A stretch of DNA of 22,342 nt from Ruminococcaceae bacterium UBA1425 (GCA_002329365.1 DCUB01000026.1:1-22342), one strand, 5' to 3'. Positions 15,163 to 22,342 are shown, numbered from the stretch's first letter. Notes: a model not told the origin generated them from the sequence alone. Program-made: numbers and translations.

Positions 15163-16671
15163 TTAGTTTTTGACCTTATGTATCACAGGCTCGGTAACGT
15201 CCGTAATAGGCGCAAAATCGTAGCCCTGACTACGGCAATACTCAATTATTTCGGGCAGCGCTTCAACGGTTGTCGTCTTTTCCTTTGAATCGTGCATCAG
15301 CACCACATTATCCCTGCCGGGCTTTAAGCCGTTTATGACGTTTCCGACAATAACATCCTTATCGGCCGCCTTTACCGAAGCGTCGCCGCTCTCAACGTTC
15401 CAGTCGTAATAGACGTAGCCTTCCTCAAGCACCTTTTTTGTAAGCCTTGTCATGATGCCGGGGTTAAAGGCGCTCACTACGTTTGAGCTGCCGCCGGGGA
15501 AACGGATAAACTTGACCTTTGCCCCGGAAATATCATACACCCTTTTGCCGAGCCGTGTGATATTCTTCATGAATGCCTCCTCCGAAGCGTAAATCTCCTT
15601 GTACCTGTGCGAATAGCCGTGTATGCCCACGGTGTGACCCTCGTCAAGTATACGCCTTATAATATCGCTGTCGCCGTCTGAGAAGTTGATGATAAAGAAC
15701 GTCGCTTTTACGGAGTGTTTTTTCAGTACGTCAAGTATCCTAGGGGTGTTCTTTCTGCTCGGACCGTCGTCAAACGTAAGATAAACCATATTGCCGCGGG
15801 CGTAGTCCTCGCTAACGACATTGACGATGCGCATTACGGCGGACTCGTTGTTCTGGGAGTCGGTTACGGAATATGTAATCCTGTAAATCCCGGGATTGCC
15901 CGTATCCACCCTGCCCGACACAACTATTCTTTCGGTTATGTCTCTGCCTGCGCTGTCGGCGGCGGTCGCGCCCTGCTCTTCATATGCGCTGCCCGTGCGC
16001 AGTGTGATCGTGCTGTAGCCGTTTAAGTTTATTTTCGGTATGCCGAGATGACCGACCTCAAAGGTTCTTGTAGCGTGAGCCTCGTTGCCGGAGGAATCGG
16101 CTACAAGGTAGCTTACCGTTATGCAGTCGCCGTTTCTTAGCGTTGAAACAACGGCCTTGTCGGTAATGTCGCCGTCATAATTGTCGTAGGCTGTAAAATT
16201 CCCGGTGTCTATCTCGTCCGGGTCGTAAATCATCCAGGTTTCCTCGCCGCCCAGAAGCTCGATCTCCGGCGGCTTTGTATCGACCACATGGACGGTGCGC
16301 CTTTTTACGGCGTGCCCGAAAAGAAAATTAACCGTGTACTTAACGGTGTAATCGCCTGTTTTGTCAGTATCAACATCGCCCGAAACGCGGACCTCGTTTG
16401 TTACGTCAATCCCGTTGAATTCGGCGGTGTAGCCGGGTTCCTTGTAGCTTCCGAAAACCTCTATTGTTACTTCACCGCCGCCTGCAAGCGCTATTTCGGG
16501 AGCGTCGCTGTAACCGTAATAAAAGAACAGCGTGGCGAAAAACAGCGAAACAATGGAAACAAGCCCGATTGATGAAAGCCTTGAGCTTTTCATCCTGACA
16601 CAGAAAACGGAAGCCGCCACTATCATTAGCGCAGTGAATACAAGAAGAACGATTTTTATAGGATCGAGCAT
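15163..16671 (-). CDS. Membrane-anchored Ig-like/polysaccharide deacetylase protein
   Basis: 502 aa. Two hydrophobic spans (about 6-24 and 35-52) anchor the N-terminus. Three repeated Ig-like modules of the DUF5011 type follow (about 57-131, 134-206, 210-287), recognisable by their repeated GDYTVKYTV / GIYRITYSV and VTD endings. The C-terminal NodB-type carbohydrate esterase 4 domain (about 295-490) has TFDDGPS (Asp301/Asp302), HGYSHRYK (His351/His355), RFPGGSSN (390-397), the DWNVESGD motif (423-430) and VVLMHDS (His460). All motifs for a metal-dependent deacetylase are therefore present. The likely substrate is peptidoglycan N-acetylglucosamine or another surface amino sugar outside the membrane; which one cannot be told. 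GGGGA lies before the ATG. It is followed at 21 bp by the protease gene, also exported. Confidence 0.88.
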   Translation of the reverse strand: MLDPIKIVLLVFTALMIVAASVFCVRMKSSRLSSIGLVSIVSLFFATLFFYYGYSDAPEIALAGGGEVTIEVFGSYKEPGYTAEFNGIDVTNEVRVSGDVDTDKTGDYTVKYTVNFLFGHAVKRRTVHVVDTKPPEIELLGGEETWMIYDPDEIDTGNFTAYDNYDGDITDKAVVSTLRNGDCITVSYLVADSSGNEAHATRTFEVGHLGIPKINLNGYSTITLRTGSAYEEQGATAADSAGRDITERIVVSGRVDTGNPGIYRITYSVTDSQNNESAVMRIVNVVSEDYARGNMVYLTFDDGPSRKNTPRILDVLKKHSVKATFFIINFSDGDSDIIRRILDEGHTVGIHGYSHRYKEIYASEEAFMKNITRLGKRVYDISGAKVKFIRFPGGSSNVVSAFNPGIMTRLTKKVLEEGYVYYDWNVESGDASVKAADKDVIVGNVINGLKPGRDNVVLMHDSKEKTTTVEALPEIIEYCRSQGYDFAPITDVTEPVIHKVKN

Positions 16672-16740
16672 ATTCTAACGTCCCCAAGAAAGAAATGTGG
16701 AACAAAGGCTGCAGCCGCCTATTGTACGGTTTTGCTAAAC

Positions 16741-17316
16741 TTAAATTTCCGGCAGGAGTATTTCGCTTAACGTTCTCTTCGGAACATAATGCGTGTTGTT
16801 TTCGTCCCTGTAATATTTGATTTCGCCGTTTACGGAGTCTGTAAGAACTATTTTTTCGTTTGGCGCGCCGAGCGCTATTATAAGGCGCGGTACAATGTTC
16901 GACGGAAGGGAAAACACTTCGCTGATCTCGCTTTTTCTCATGCTGCCTATCATGCAGGCGCCGATACCCTTTTCCATTGCTCCCATAACGATTGCCTGCG
17001 AGCATATTCCGACGTCGACGTCGGGCGAGTCCTTTGAAATGCCTGTATCGTAGCAAACGAGTATGTAGGCGGCAGGCTCGTTGCCCTTGTACGGGGGCTT
17101 GTTTTCTTTAATATAACCTGCCCACGACAAAAGCGGAAAAATCCTGTCACAGTCCTCTTCTTTGTATGCGTATGCAAACTTCAGCGGCTGGTGGTTCGCC
17201 GTTGAAGGCACATACCTTGTGAGCGCTATCAATTCCAGAAGCGTTTCCCTGTCTATCCTTTGCTTTTTGTCAAAATTCCTGTAGCTTCTTGTTTTTATCA
17301 GAAGTTCCTTTAACAT
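16741..17316 (-). CDS. Nitroreductase family FMN-dependent oxidoreductase
   Basis: 191 aa, the usual size for a short nitroreductase. The N-terminal TRSYRNF is the FMN-phosphate-binding Arg-Ser-x-Arg motif, followed by PSTANHQPLKF, AIVMGAMEKGIGACMIGSM and LIIALGAPNE, all typical of the family. Such proteins reduce nitro compounds, quinones or flavins with NAD(P)H; the natural substrate is not predictable. The start is placed at the ATG 17314-17316, because GGAGG (17325-17329) is 8 nt away from it but only 2 nt from the ATG at 17320-17322. A 69-bp gap with no convincing terminator separates it from the deacetylase gene. It may head the long minus-strand cluster, or be transcribed with it by read-through. 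Confidence 0.88.
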   Translation of the reverse strand: MLKELLIKTRSYRNFDKKQRIDRETLLELIALTRYVPSTANHQPLKFAYAYKEEDCDRIFPLLSWAGYIKENKPPYKGNEPAAYILVCYDTGISKDSPDVDVGICSQAIVMGAMEKGIGACMIGSMRKSEISEVFSLPSNIVPRLIIALGAPNEKIVLTDSVNGEIKYYRDENNTHYVPKRTLSEILLPEI

Positions 17317-17351
17317 GACCATTACCTCCGATTGTTCTGATTTCGTAATAA

Positions 17352-17384
17352 GGTGACCTTTTTTGCTGAAAAATCACCGTTTTT
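17352..17384. other. Hairpin in the nitroreductase leader
   Basis: GGTGA...TCACC arms (17352-17356 and 17374-17378) enclose a T-run facing an A-run, so the transcript can fold into a long stem. On the plus strand a GTTTTTT tract follows, which would look like a terminator, but no plus-strand gene lies upstream. On the minus strand it lies about 35 nt before the nitroreductase start and could affect expression. Confidence 0.35.
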
Positions 17385-17389
17385 TATGG

Positions 17390-17476
17390 ATTATCGCAAA
17401 ATACCCTATTATTACAATTAATTGTATAATATCATATTTACAACTCATAATAATTCTTATTAATCAATATTGTGAA
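17390..17476 (-). promoter_or_regulatory. AT-rich promoter region for the nitroreductase cluster
   Basis: Two candidate promoters read left. The nearer is TTGTAA (17412-17417) with GATAAT (17390-17395), a 16-bp spacer. The farther is TTCACA (17471-17476) with TATTAT (17447-17452), an 18-bp spacer. Both are imperfect. A perfect 14-bp palindrome, TACAATTAATTGTA (17413-17426), overlaps the nearer -35 box and could be a repressor site. The marked AT-richness contrasts with the surrounding genes. Confidence 0.4.
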
Positions 17477-17483
17477 TAAATAA

Positions 17484-17516
17484 AATATCCTTCGGAGTGC
17501 GCGGCACAGGATGACA
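17484..17516. repeat. Half copy of the clostridial hairpin repeat
   Basis: AATATCCTTCGGAGTGCGCG through CACAGGATGACA is the reverse-complement type of arm seen at 2477-2510 and 2623-2656. Only one arm is present here. Confidence 0.6.
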
Positions 17517-17549
17517 GACGGAAAAAATATAATGATTTTAGTATTTTTC

Positions 17550-17666
17550 GTAGGGAACGGACAAGACCGTTCGAAAAACAAACAAAACCGTGCTGTCACT
17601 TGGATACGTTATTTTCATCTCAATTAATTTTTCATTGATTGCGGAACGGTCAAGACCGTTCCCTAC
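17550..17666. repeat. Second MITE-like palindromic element with 11-bp terminal inverted repeats
   Basis: The ends GTAGGGAACGG (17550-17560) and CCGTTCCCTAC (17656-17666) are perfect inverted copies, spanning 117 bp. Each end holds a copy of the GGAACGGTCAAGACCGTTCC palindrome: 17554-17573 with two changes, and 17643-17662 exact. The interior is AT-rich with no coding potential. Size and end sequence match the element at 753-877, but the interior differs. Confidence 0.55.
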
Positions 17667-17704
17667 ACATTGTTTTTCCACATCGCAAAATATGACCTTT
17701 GTGC

Positions 17705-17724
17705 GGAACACATTTATGTGTTCT
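17705..17724. repeat. Short palindrome related to 759-778
   Basis: GGAACACATTTATGTGTTCT is the third copy of the GGAACGCATTTATGCGTTCC type. Base changes in its two arms compensate each other (GCA/TGC has become ACA/TGT), so the hairpin is kept. Confidence 0.6.
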
Positions 17725-17743
17725 GAAAACGTACGAAATATTG

Positions 17744-17780
17744 CAAAACGGTCAAGACGAATCTTGTCTTGACCGTTTTG
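17744..17780 (-). terminator. Long perfect hairpin after hydA, probable terminator
   Basis: CAAAACGGTCAAGAC and GTCTTGACCGTTTTG are perfect 15-bp arms around a 7-nt loop, 29 bp past the hydA stop. On the minus strand the stem ends in CCGTTTTG, a short T tract, so it may end the hydrogenase transcript. It is a longer relative of the GGAACGGTCAAGACC palindrome, so a dispersed repeat seems to serve as the terminator. Confidence 0.55.
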
Positions 17781-17808
17781 TTTATTATCTTTGATTCAGC
17801 CGCCTGTA

Positions 17809-19554
17809 TCAATACTTCTTGCGCTTAATAAAGCCGGTGTGAAGAACCTCATGCGCCTTGTGGCTGTTGGGCTTTTCGAAATACTCCTCATAAATCCTCT
17901 TTATATCCGGATTTTCATGTGAAAGCCTTACGGGAAGATTCCGGTCGTCCTGATAAAGCCCTGCCGCGCGTTTTGACCTGATGTCAATAACGTTTCTGAC
18001 TGACGCGGGCTGTACAGGCTGTCCGCCGCCGTTTACACAGCCGCCGGGGCATGCCATAATCTCGATAAAGTCGTATTCCTTCTCGCCGGACCTGACCATG
18101 TCGAGAAGCTTCTTGGCGTTTGAAAGCCCCGAGGCGACGGCGACTCGTATAATGTTGCCGGCGACGTCATAGGTTGCCTCCTTAATGCCCTGTGTGCCTC
18201 TTACGTCGGTGAACTCAAGCTTCTCCGGGTTCTTGCCGGTTAAGGCAAATACAGCCGTCCTTAAAGCCGCTTCCATAACGCCGCCCGTAGCGCCGAAGAT
18301 TGTACCGGCGCCGGAACCGAGACCGAACGGGGCGTCGTATTCGCCGTCGGGAAGCTGGTCGAACAGGATGCCGCTTTTCTTTATCATTCTCGCAAGCTCT
18401 CTGACAGTAAGAACGGCGTCTATGTCGGGAAGCCCGGGGACGGCTGTATGGTCAAGCCGCTCCGCCTCGAACTTCTTTGCCGTGCATGGCATTATGCTGA
18501 CGACAAAAATGTTCTTCGGGTCTATCCCCTCTTTTTCGGCGTAGTAGGTTTTGGCTACAGCGCCGAACATGCCCTGCGGCGATTTGCAGGACGAAATATT
18601 CGGCAGAAGCTCAGGATAGTAGAATTCGGCGAACTTAATCCAGCCGGGCGAGCAGGAGGTGATGAGCGGGAGCCTTTCTTTCTTTGTGTATCTGTCAAGA
18701 AACTCCGTAGCTTCCTCCATAATAGTGAGGTCGGCTGTAAAGTTTGTGTCGAAAACCTTGTCGAAGCCTAATCTTCTGAGGGCCGTGACAAGCTTGCCTG
18801 TTACAACCGTGCCGATGGGATAACCGAACTCCTCGCCGAGCCCTACTCTGACCGAGGGCGCCGTCTGAACGACAACAACCTTTTCGGGGTCGTTTATGGC
18901 GTTTATAACCTTTTGCGTGTCGTCGCGCTCGGAAAGCGCGCCCGTCGGGCAGACGGTGATGCACTGACCGCAGGACACGCAGGACACCTCGCCGAGCGGA
19001 AGCTCGAACGGGGAGGCTATGTGCGTGTCGAATCCCCTGTCGTTCGCGCCTATGACGGAAACCGACTGGAGCTTTTCGCACGCGGACGAACAGCGGCGGC
19101 AGATTATGCACTTTTCGTTGTCGCGGTACATGTGCGACGCCGACCTGTCGATATCGTATTTGTTCATTGCGCCCGTAAAGCGTTCCTGATTTTCGACGCC
19201 GTATTCGCGGCACAGCTTCTGAAGCTCGCAGTTCGTTGAGCGGACGCATGTAAGACACTGCTTGTCGTGGTTTGAAAGGATAAGCTCAAGAGTTGTTCTT
19301 CTTGCTTTGATAAGCCTTTCGCTGTTTGTCGTTATTTCCGTTCCTTCCTTTACGGGATAAACACAGGCCGCTACAAGTCCCCTCGCGTCGTTAGCCTCGA
19401 CAACGCAGATACGGCAGGCGCCTATCTCGTTTATGCCCTTAAGGTAACACAGCGTGGGTATCATGACTCCGGCGGCGCGTGCGGCTTCAAGAGCCGTGCT
19501 TCCCTCGGGGACGGACACAGCTATTCCGTTGACCTTAACATTAATATTTCCCAT
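17809..19554 (-). CDS. hydA: [FeFe] hydrogenase catalytic subunit, HydA/HndD type
   Basis: Reduces protons to H2 at the H-cluster in the cytoplasm, as the catalytic subunit of a multimeric NAD(P)H/ferredoxin-coupled hydrogenase. Across 581 aa: a plant-type [2Fe-2S] domain (Cys36, 47, 50, 64); a His-Cys3 [4Fe-4S] site (His96, Cys100, 103, 109); two [4Fe-4S] ferredoxin motifs (Cys149/152/155/159 and Cys192/195/198/202); then the H-cluster domain with TSCSPGW (Cys301), MPCTAKKFE (Cys357) and EIMACPGGCVNGGGQP (Cys502, Cys506). All four cluster ligands are present, and a small-subunit-like tail follows. The residue after Cys301 is Ser rather than the Cys that relays protons in clostridial CpI. AAGGGGG precedes the ATG. 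It lies 14 bp after hydB, supporting a HydABC-like complex. Confidence 0.96.
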   Translation of the reverse strand: MGNINVKVNGIAVSVPEGSTALEAARAAGVMIPTLCYLKGINEIGACRICVVEANDARGLVAACVYPVKEGTEITTNSERLIKARRTTLELILSNHDKQCLTCVRSTNCELQKLCREYGVENQERFTGAMNKYDIDRSASHMYRDNEKCIICRRCSSACEKLQSVSVIGANDRGFDTHIASPFELPLGEVSCVSCGQCITVCPTGALSERDDTQKVINAINDPEKVVVVQTAPSVRVGLGEEFGYPIGTVVTGKLVTALRRLGFDKVFDTNFTADLTIMEEATEFLDRYTKKERLPLITSCSPGWIKFAEFYYPELLPNISSCKSPQGMFGAVAKTYYAEKEGIDPKNIFVVSIMPCTAKKFEAERLDHTAVPGLPDIDAVLTVRELARMIKKSGILFDQLPDGEYDAPFGLGSGAGTIFGATGGVMEAALRTAVFALTGKNPEKLEFTDVRGTQGIKEATYDVAGNIIRVAVASGLSNAKKLLDMVRSGEKEYDFIEIMACPGGCVNGGGQPVQPASVRNVIDIRSKRAAGLYQDDRNLPVRLSHENPDIKRIYEEYFEKPNSHKAHEVLHTGFIKRKKY

Positions 19555-19568
19555 TGTTCCGTTCCCCC

Positions 19569-21362
19569 TTATTTCTTGATTATAGCGCCGAACTTACATC
19601 TTGCCATGCAGGCTCCGCACTTGATACATTTTGACTTGTCTATAACGTGTACGTTCTTCGGCGAACCGGAGATTGCGCCGACGGGGCAAACCCTTGCGCA
19701 TGCTGTACAGCCCTTACACTTGTCGGCGATAATCTCGTACGAAAGAAGACTCTTACAAACTCCGGCGGGACATCTCTTTTCAACAACGTGTGCTATATAC
19801 TCGTCCTTGAAGTGCTTGTAGGTGGAAAGCACCGGGTTCGGCGCCGACTGACCGAGACCGCATAGCGAGTTTTCCTTGATGTATGTTGAAAGCTCCTCCA
19901 GTTTGTCGAGGTCCTCTAAGGTGCCTTCGCCGTTTGTAATCTTTTCGAGTATCTCGTAAAGACGCTTTGTTCCTATGCGGCAGGGCGTGCATTTTCCGCA
20001 GGACTCGTCGACGGTGAATTCAAGGAAGAACTTGGCGATGTCGACCATGCAGGTGTCCTCGTCCATGACGATAAGTCCGCCCGAGCCCACCATTGTACCG
20101 ATAGCGATAAGATTGTCGTAGTCCATCGGAGTATCCAGGTATTTTGCCGGTATGCATCCGCCCGACGGGCCGCCCGTCTGCGCAGCCTTGAACTTTTTGC
20201 CGCCCGGGATTCCGCCGCCGATTTCCTCAACTATTTCGCGCAGCGTAACGCCCATGGGTATTTCGACAAGGCCGGTGTTGTTGATTTTTCCGCCGAGCGC
20301 GAAAACCTTTGTGCCCTTTGCCTTCTCCGTGCCCATGCCCGAAAACCATTCGGCGCCGTTCAGGATTATCTGCGGAACGTTTGCAAACGTTTCGACGTTG
20401 TTTTCCGTCGTGGGCTTTCCGAAAAGCCCCTTGACTGCCGGGAACGGAGGACGCGGACGCGGCTCTCCCCTGTTGCCCTCGATTGAGGTCATAAGCGCCG
20501 TTTCTTCGCCGCACACAAAAGCGCCTGCCCCCAGACGTATTTGAATGTTAAAATCAAAGCCGGAGTTAAAAATATTCTTTCCCAGAAAGCCCTTTTCATT
20601 ACAAGCGGCAATCGCCTTCTGGAGACGGTCGACGGCTACGGGATACTCCGCGCGGACATAAATGTAGCCCTCGGTGGCGCCCGTCGCGTAACCGCATATG
20701 GTCATTGCCTCAATAAGACAGTACGGGTCGCCTTCAAGCACGGAGCGGTCCATAAACGCGCCCGGGTCGCCTTCGTCGGCGTTGCACAGCACGTACTTCT
20801 GCCCTTCCCCGCCCATCGCGAAGCTCCATTTCACGCCGGTCGGGAAGCCTGCGCCTCCGCGGCCCCTGAGGCCGGACTCCTTGATCGTGTTCACGACGTC
20901 TATGGGCTGCATCTCGGTCAGGACCTTGCCCAGCGCCATGTATCCGTCCAAAGCGATGTACTCCTCGATGTTCTCGGGGTTGATCACGCCGCAGTTGCGC
21001 AGCGCGACACGCTTTTGTTTTCTATAGAATTCGACCTTTTCGAGCGATTTTATCGTCTCGTCTTCCTCGACGGCTTCCTTGTAGAGCAGGCGCTTCACGA
21101 TTCGGCCCTTGAGCAGATGCTCTTCCACGATCTCGTCGACGTCGTCTACGGTGACGCGCGAATAGAACGATCCTTCGGGGTAGACGATCACGACGGGGCC
21201 CATCGCGCAGAGGCCGAAGCACCCCGTCATCACGACCTGCACTTCTTTTTCAAGCCCTTTTTGGGCGATTACTTCTTCCAAACGCTTTTTTATGCCCGGA
21301 GAATCCGAAGACGTGCACCCCGTCCCGTGGCACACCAAAACGTGGGAACGATAGAATTCCAT
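19569..21362 (-). CDS. hydB: NuoF-like hydrogenase subunit, HydB/HndC type
   Basis: Flavoprotein subunit that exchanges electrons with NAD(P)H and is the likely bifurcation site of HydABC-type hydrogenases. Across 597 aa: an N-terminal thioredoxin-like [2Fe-2S] domain (Cys11, 16, 48, 52); the NuoF core with the FMN/NADH loop GLRGRGGAGFPTGVKW (164-179) and CGEETALMTSIEGNRGEPRP; a [4Fe-4S] site (Cys455, 458, 461 and Cys501); and a C-terminal 2x[4Fe-4S] ferredoxin domain (Cys549/552/555/559 and 579/582/585/589). GAGGAGG lies before the ATG. The first 200 codons use Phe TTC only and mostly Ile ATC and Leu CTG/CTC/TTG. From codon 203 (position 20756) on, TTT, ATT, ATA and CTT appear, as in the rest of the window. 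The reading frame is intact across this change. Confidence 0.95.
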   Translation of the reverse strand: MEFYRSHVLVCHGTGCTSSDSPGIKKRLEEVIAQKGLEKEVQVVMTGCFGLCAMGPVVIVYPEGSFYSRVTVDDVDEIVEEHLLKGRIVKRLLYKEAVEEDETIKSLEKVEFYRKQKRVALRNCGVINPENIEEYIALDGYMALGKVLTEMQPIDVVNTIKESGLRGRGGAGFPTGVKWSFAMGGEGQKYVLCNADEGDPGAFMDRSVLEGDPYCLIEAMTICGYATGATEGYIYVRAEYPVAVDRLQKAIAACNEKGFLGKNIFNSGFDFNIQIRLGAGAFVCGEETALMTSIEGNRGEPRPRPPFPAVKGLFGKPTTENNVETFANVPQIILNGAEWFSGMGTEKAKGTKVFALGGKINNTGLVEIPMGVTLREIVEEIGGGIPGGKKFKAAQTGGPSGGCIPAKYLDTPMDYDNLIAIGTMVGSGGLIVMDEDTCMVDIAKFFLEFTVDESCGKCTPCRIGTKRLYEILEKITNGEGTLEDLDKLEELSTYIKENSLCGLGQSAPNPVLSTYKHFKDEYIAHVVEKRCPAGVCKSLLSYEIIADKCKGCTACARVCPVGAISGSPKNVHVIDKSKCIKCGACMARCKFGAIIKK

Positions 21363-21400
21363 GTCCTTTCCTCCTCAACTCACAAAATGATGCTTATCGC

Positions 21401-21769
21401 TTATACCTGGAACCTGCCGACCGTCTGCTCGAGAACGACCTGGTCGTTGACGATGTGCTCGGCCACGACCCTGGCGGCGGCCTCGGGGGTCATTTTGACG
21501 TATGTGACCTTTTCCTGGCCCGGCTTGTACACTTCAACGATGGGTTCGAGCTGGCAAAGGCCGATGCATCCGGTCTGCGCCACGGTAACGCCCGAAAGGT
21601 TGCGCTTCTCCACTTCTTCCATGATCTTCAAAAGCACCGGGCGCGCGCCCGCCGCGATCCCGCAGGTGGCCATGCCTACGACGATGCGTGTGCCTTCCGA
21701 TTCCTTCCTGAGGTTCATGGTCTCGAGCGTGCGTTTCCTTATCTCTTCAAGCTCCTGCAAAGTTTTCAT
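21401..21769 (-). CDS. HndB-like thioredoxin-fold [2Fe-2S] protein
   Basis: 122 aa. Residues about 28-115 are a thioredoxin-like ferredoxin domain with GMATCGIAAGARPV (Cys36) and TGCIGLCQLEP (Cys68, Cys72). Only three of the four cysteines of a standard thioredoxin-like ferredoxin are present (Gly where the second would be). From memory this is usual for HndB-type subunits of NADP-reducing hydrogenases and probably not a defect. It likely passes electrons within the complex. The ATG overlaps the stop of the upstream ATPase gene (ATGA), with GGAGGTG 8 nt upstream. hydB follows after 38 bp. Codon use is of the GC-rich kind seen in the right-hand 1.6 kb. Confidence 0.88.
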   Translation of the reverse strand: MKTLQELEEIRKRTLETMNLRKESEGTRIVVGMATCGIAAGARPVLLKIMEEVEKRNLSGVTVAQTGCIGLCQLEPIVEVYKPGQEKVTYVKMTPEAAARVVAEHIVNDQVVLEQTVGRFQV

Positions 21770-22323
21770 CTATCAGACACCTCCAAAAGTCCTTTTTCTC
21801 CCTCGATAAGATAGTCCCTGATCCACGCCTGGACCTCGGGGGCATTGAGCGGCACTTCGCCCCCCAGCGCCCTGCGCAGTTCCCGCGTGTCCAGCGTGAA
21901 CGACCTGTTGTTCAACCTTCTCGTATACACGAAATCCGTGTCGGGGTTGCACAGCACCAGCGTCTGTACGGTACCGGCCATGTCCCCGACAGGCTGGCGG
22001 TCGATGTGCGACCGGCGATAAGTCGCGCACAGCCGCGTTCCCTTTCCGACTTCCGATTGGATGGAGAAATCTCCGTCCGCCGCTTTCGCCCCCTGCATGA
22101 ACAGGGGGAGGCCCAGTCCCACCTTGCGCGTCGTGCGGGTGGTCACGAAGGGGTCCGTGACCTTCGCCACGAGTTCGGGCGGCATGCCGCTGCCGTCGTC
22201 CGCGACCCGGACGATGAGCGTGTCGGCCTGTTCCTGTTCGTCCACTTCGATATGGATCAGCGCTGCACCGGCATTCAATGAGTTCTGCACGATGTCGAGC
22301 ACATGCAGCGAAATTTCCTCCAT
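21766..22323 (-). CDS. Lone GHKL (histidine-kinase-like) ATPase of the hydrogenase operon
   Basis: 185 aa with a HATPase_c domain: N box DIVQNSLNAGA (Asn14), G1 box ADDGSGMPPE (41-50), F-box-like DPFVTTRT (57-64) and G2 box VGLGLPLF (68-75). There is no dimerisation/phosphoacceptor His domain, sensor domain or membrane span, so it is not a complete sensor kinase. Its C-terminal 75 residues (about 110-185) match nothing I recognise. From memory, such small ATPases are recurrent members of clostridial hnd/hyd operons next to the [2Fe-2S] subunit; their role, perhaps regulatory, is not established here. The ATG at 22323 gives the expected MEEISLHVLDIVQNS start, but the frame stays open to the window edge 19 bp away, so a longer form cannot be excluded. 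Phe is TTC throughout. Confidence 0.82.
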   Translation of the reverse strand: MEEISLHVLDIVQNSLNAGAALIHIEVDEQEQADTLIVRVADDGSGMPPELVAKVTDPFVTTRTTRKVGLGLPLFMQGAKAADGDFSIQSEVGKGTRLCATYRRSHIDRQPVGDMAGTVQTLVLCNPDTDFVYTRRLNNRSFTLDTRELRRALGGEVPLNAPEVQAWIRDYLIEGEKGLLEVSDR

Positions 22324-22342
22324 CGTTTCCGTTACGCCCCCC

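Noticed and set aside
16672..16740. Possible terminator between nitroreductase and deacetylase genes (GGCTGCAGCC)
   Set aside because: The palindrome has almost no loop and no T run, so it would not act as an intrinsic terminator.
4625..16870. GGCGCGCC palindromes recurring in several genes
   Set aside because: In genes they simply encode Gly-Ala-Pro or similar in-frame codons; only the intergenic copy at 809-826 extends to a long palindrome.
17317..17322. ATG two codons upstream for the nitroreductase
   Set aside because: Its spacing from GGAGG is only 2 nt; the next ATG has the normal 8 nt.
20541..21809. A 422-codon open frame on the plus strand antisense to hydB and the HndB-like gene
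   Set aside because: It is the complement of genes with complete, well-matched cluster motifs, has no family resemblance and lacks a ribosome binding site; GC-rich codons keep the opposite frame open.

Overview
The window looks like a chromosomal segment of an anaerobic, probably gut- or rumen-associated Clostridia member (Oscillospirales/Ruminococcaceae-like). The reasons are an AddAB-type rather than RecBCD recombination nuclease, strong GGAGG ribosome binding sites, a type I dockerin on a secreted protease, an electron-bifurcating-type [FeFe] hydrogenase operon, and short hairpin repeats in the gaps between genes. No tRNA, rRNA, CRISPR array, transposase or phage gene was seen.

Layout, left to right. 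(1) 1-542: a small minus-strand gene of unknown function with an Arg/Tyr-rich tail, a GTG start and a good terminator. (2) 543-929: a gap with a good sigma-A promoter reading right and a 125-bp palindrome-rich element with 12-bp terminal inverted repeats, lying in the araA leader. (3) 930-3470: araA and araD on the plus strand, for arabinose catabolism. They are separated by 348 bp of repeats that also hold an orphaned, diverged copy of an araA 3' end. A bidirectional terminator closes araD. (4) 17316 down to 3545: a long, tightly packed minus-strand cluster: nitroreductase, membrane-anchored Ig-like/polysaccharide deacetylase, papain-like protease with dockerin, addB, addA, a TIM-barrel glycoside-hydrolase-like protein and a COG4299-like membrane acyltransferase candidate. 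From the deacetylase onward the genes overlap or lie at most about 41 bp apart, so they probably share a transcript. (5) 17323-17808: an AT-rich promoter region plus a second cluster of palindromic elements. One long hairpin may end the hydrogenase transcript. (6) 22323 down to 17809: the distal part of a hydrogenase operon (lone GHKL ATPase, HndB-like [2Fe-2S] protein, HydB/NuoF-like subunit, HydA). The NuoE/HydC-like subunit is not in the window and would be expected beyond the right edge.

How the parts work together. AraA and AraD supply two of the three enzymes turning L-arabinose into D-xylulose 5-phosphate; the kinase AraB is not here. AddA and AddB form one double-strand-break repair machine. 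HydB and HydA are the NAD(P)H/flavin and H2-evolving parts of one complex. The surface protease, deacetylase and glycosidase-like proteins suggest cell-envelope or polysaccharide work, and their link with addBA may be only transcriptional.

The most interesting signals are: an abrupt codon-usage change inside hydB near 20,760, which suggests a recombination joint or an assembly chimera; the orphan araA 3' stump between hairpin repeats; and two short elements sharing G(C/T)AGGGAACG terminal inverted repeats. I did not find a clearly new multi-gene system.
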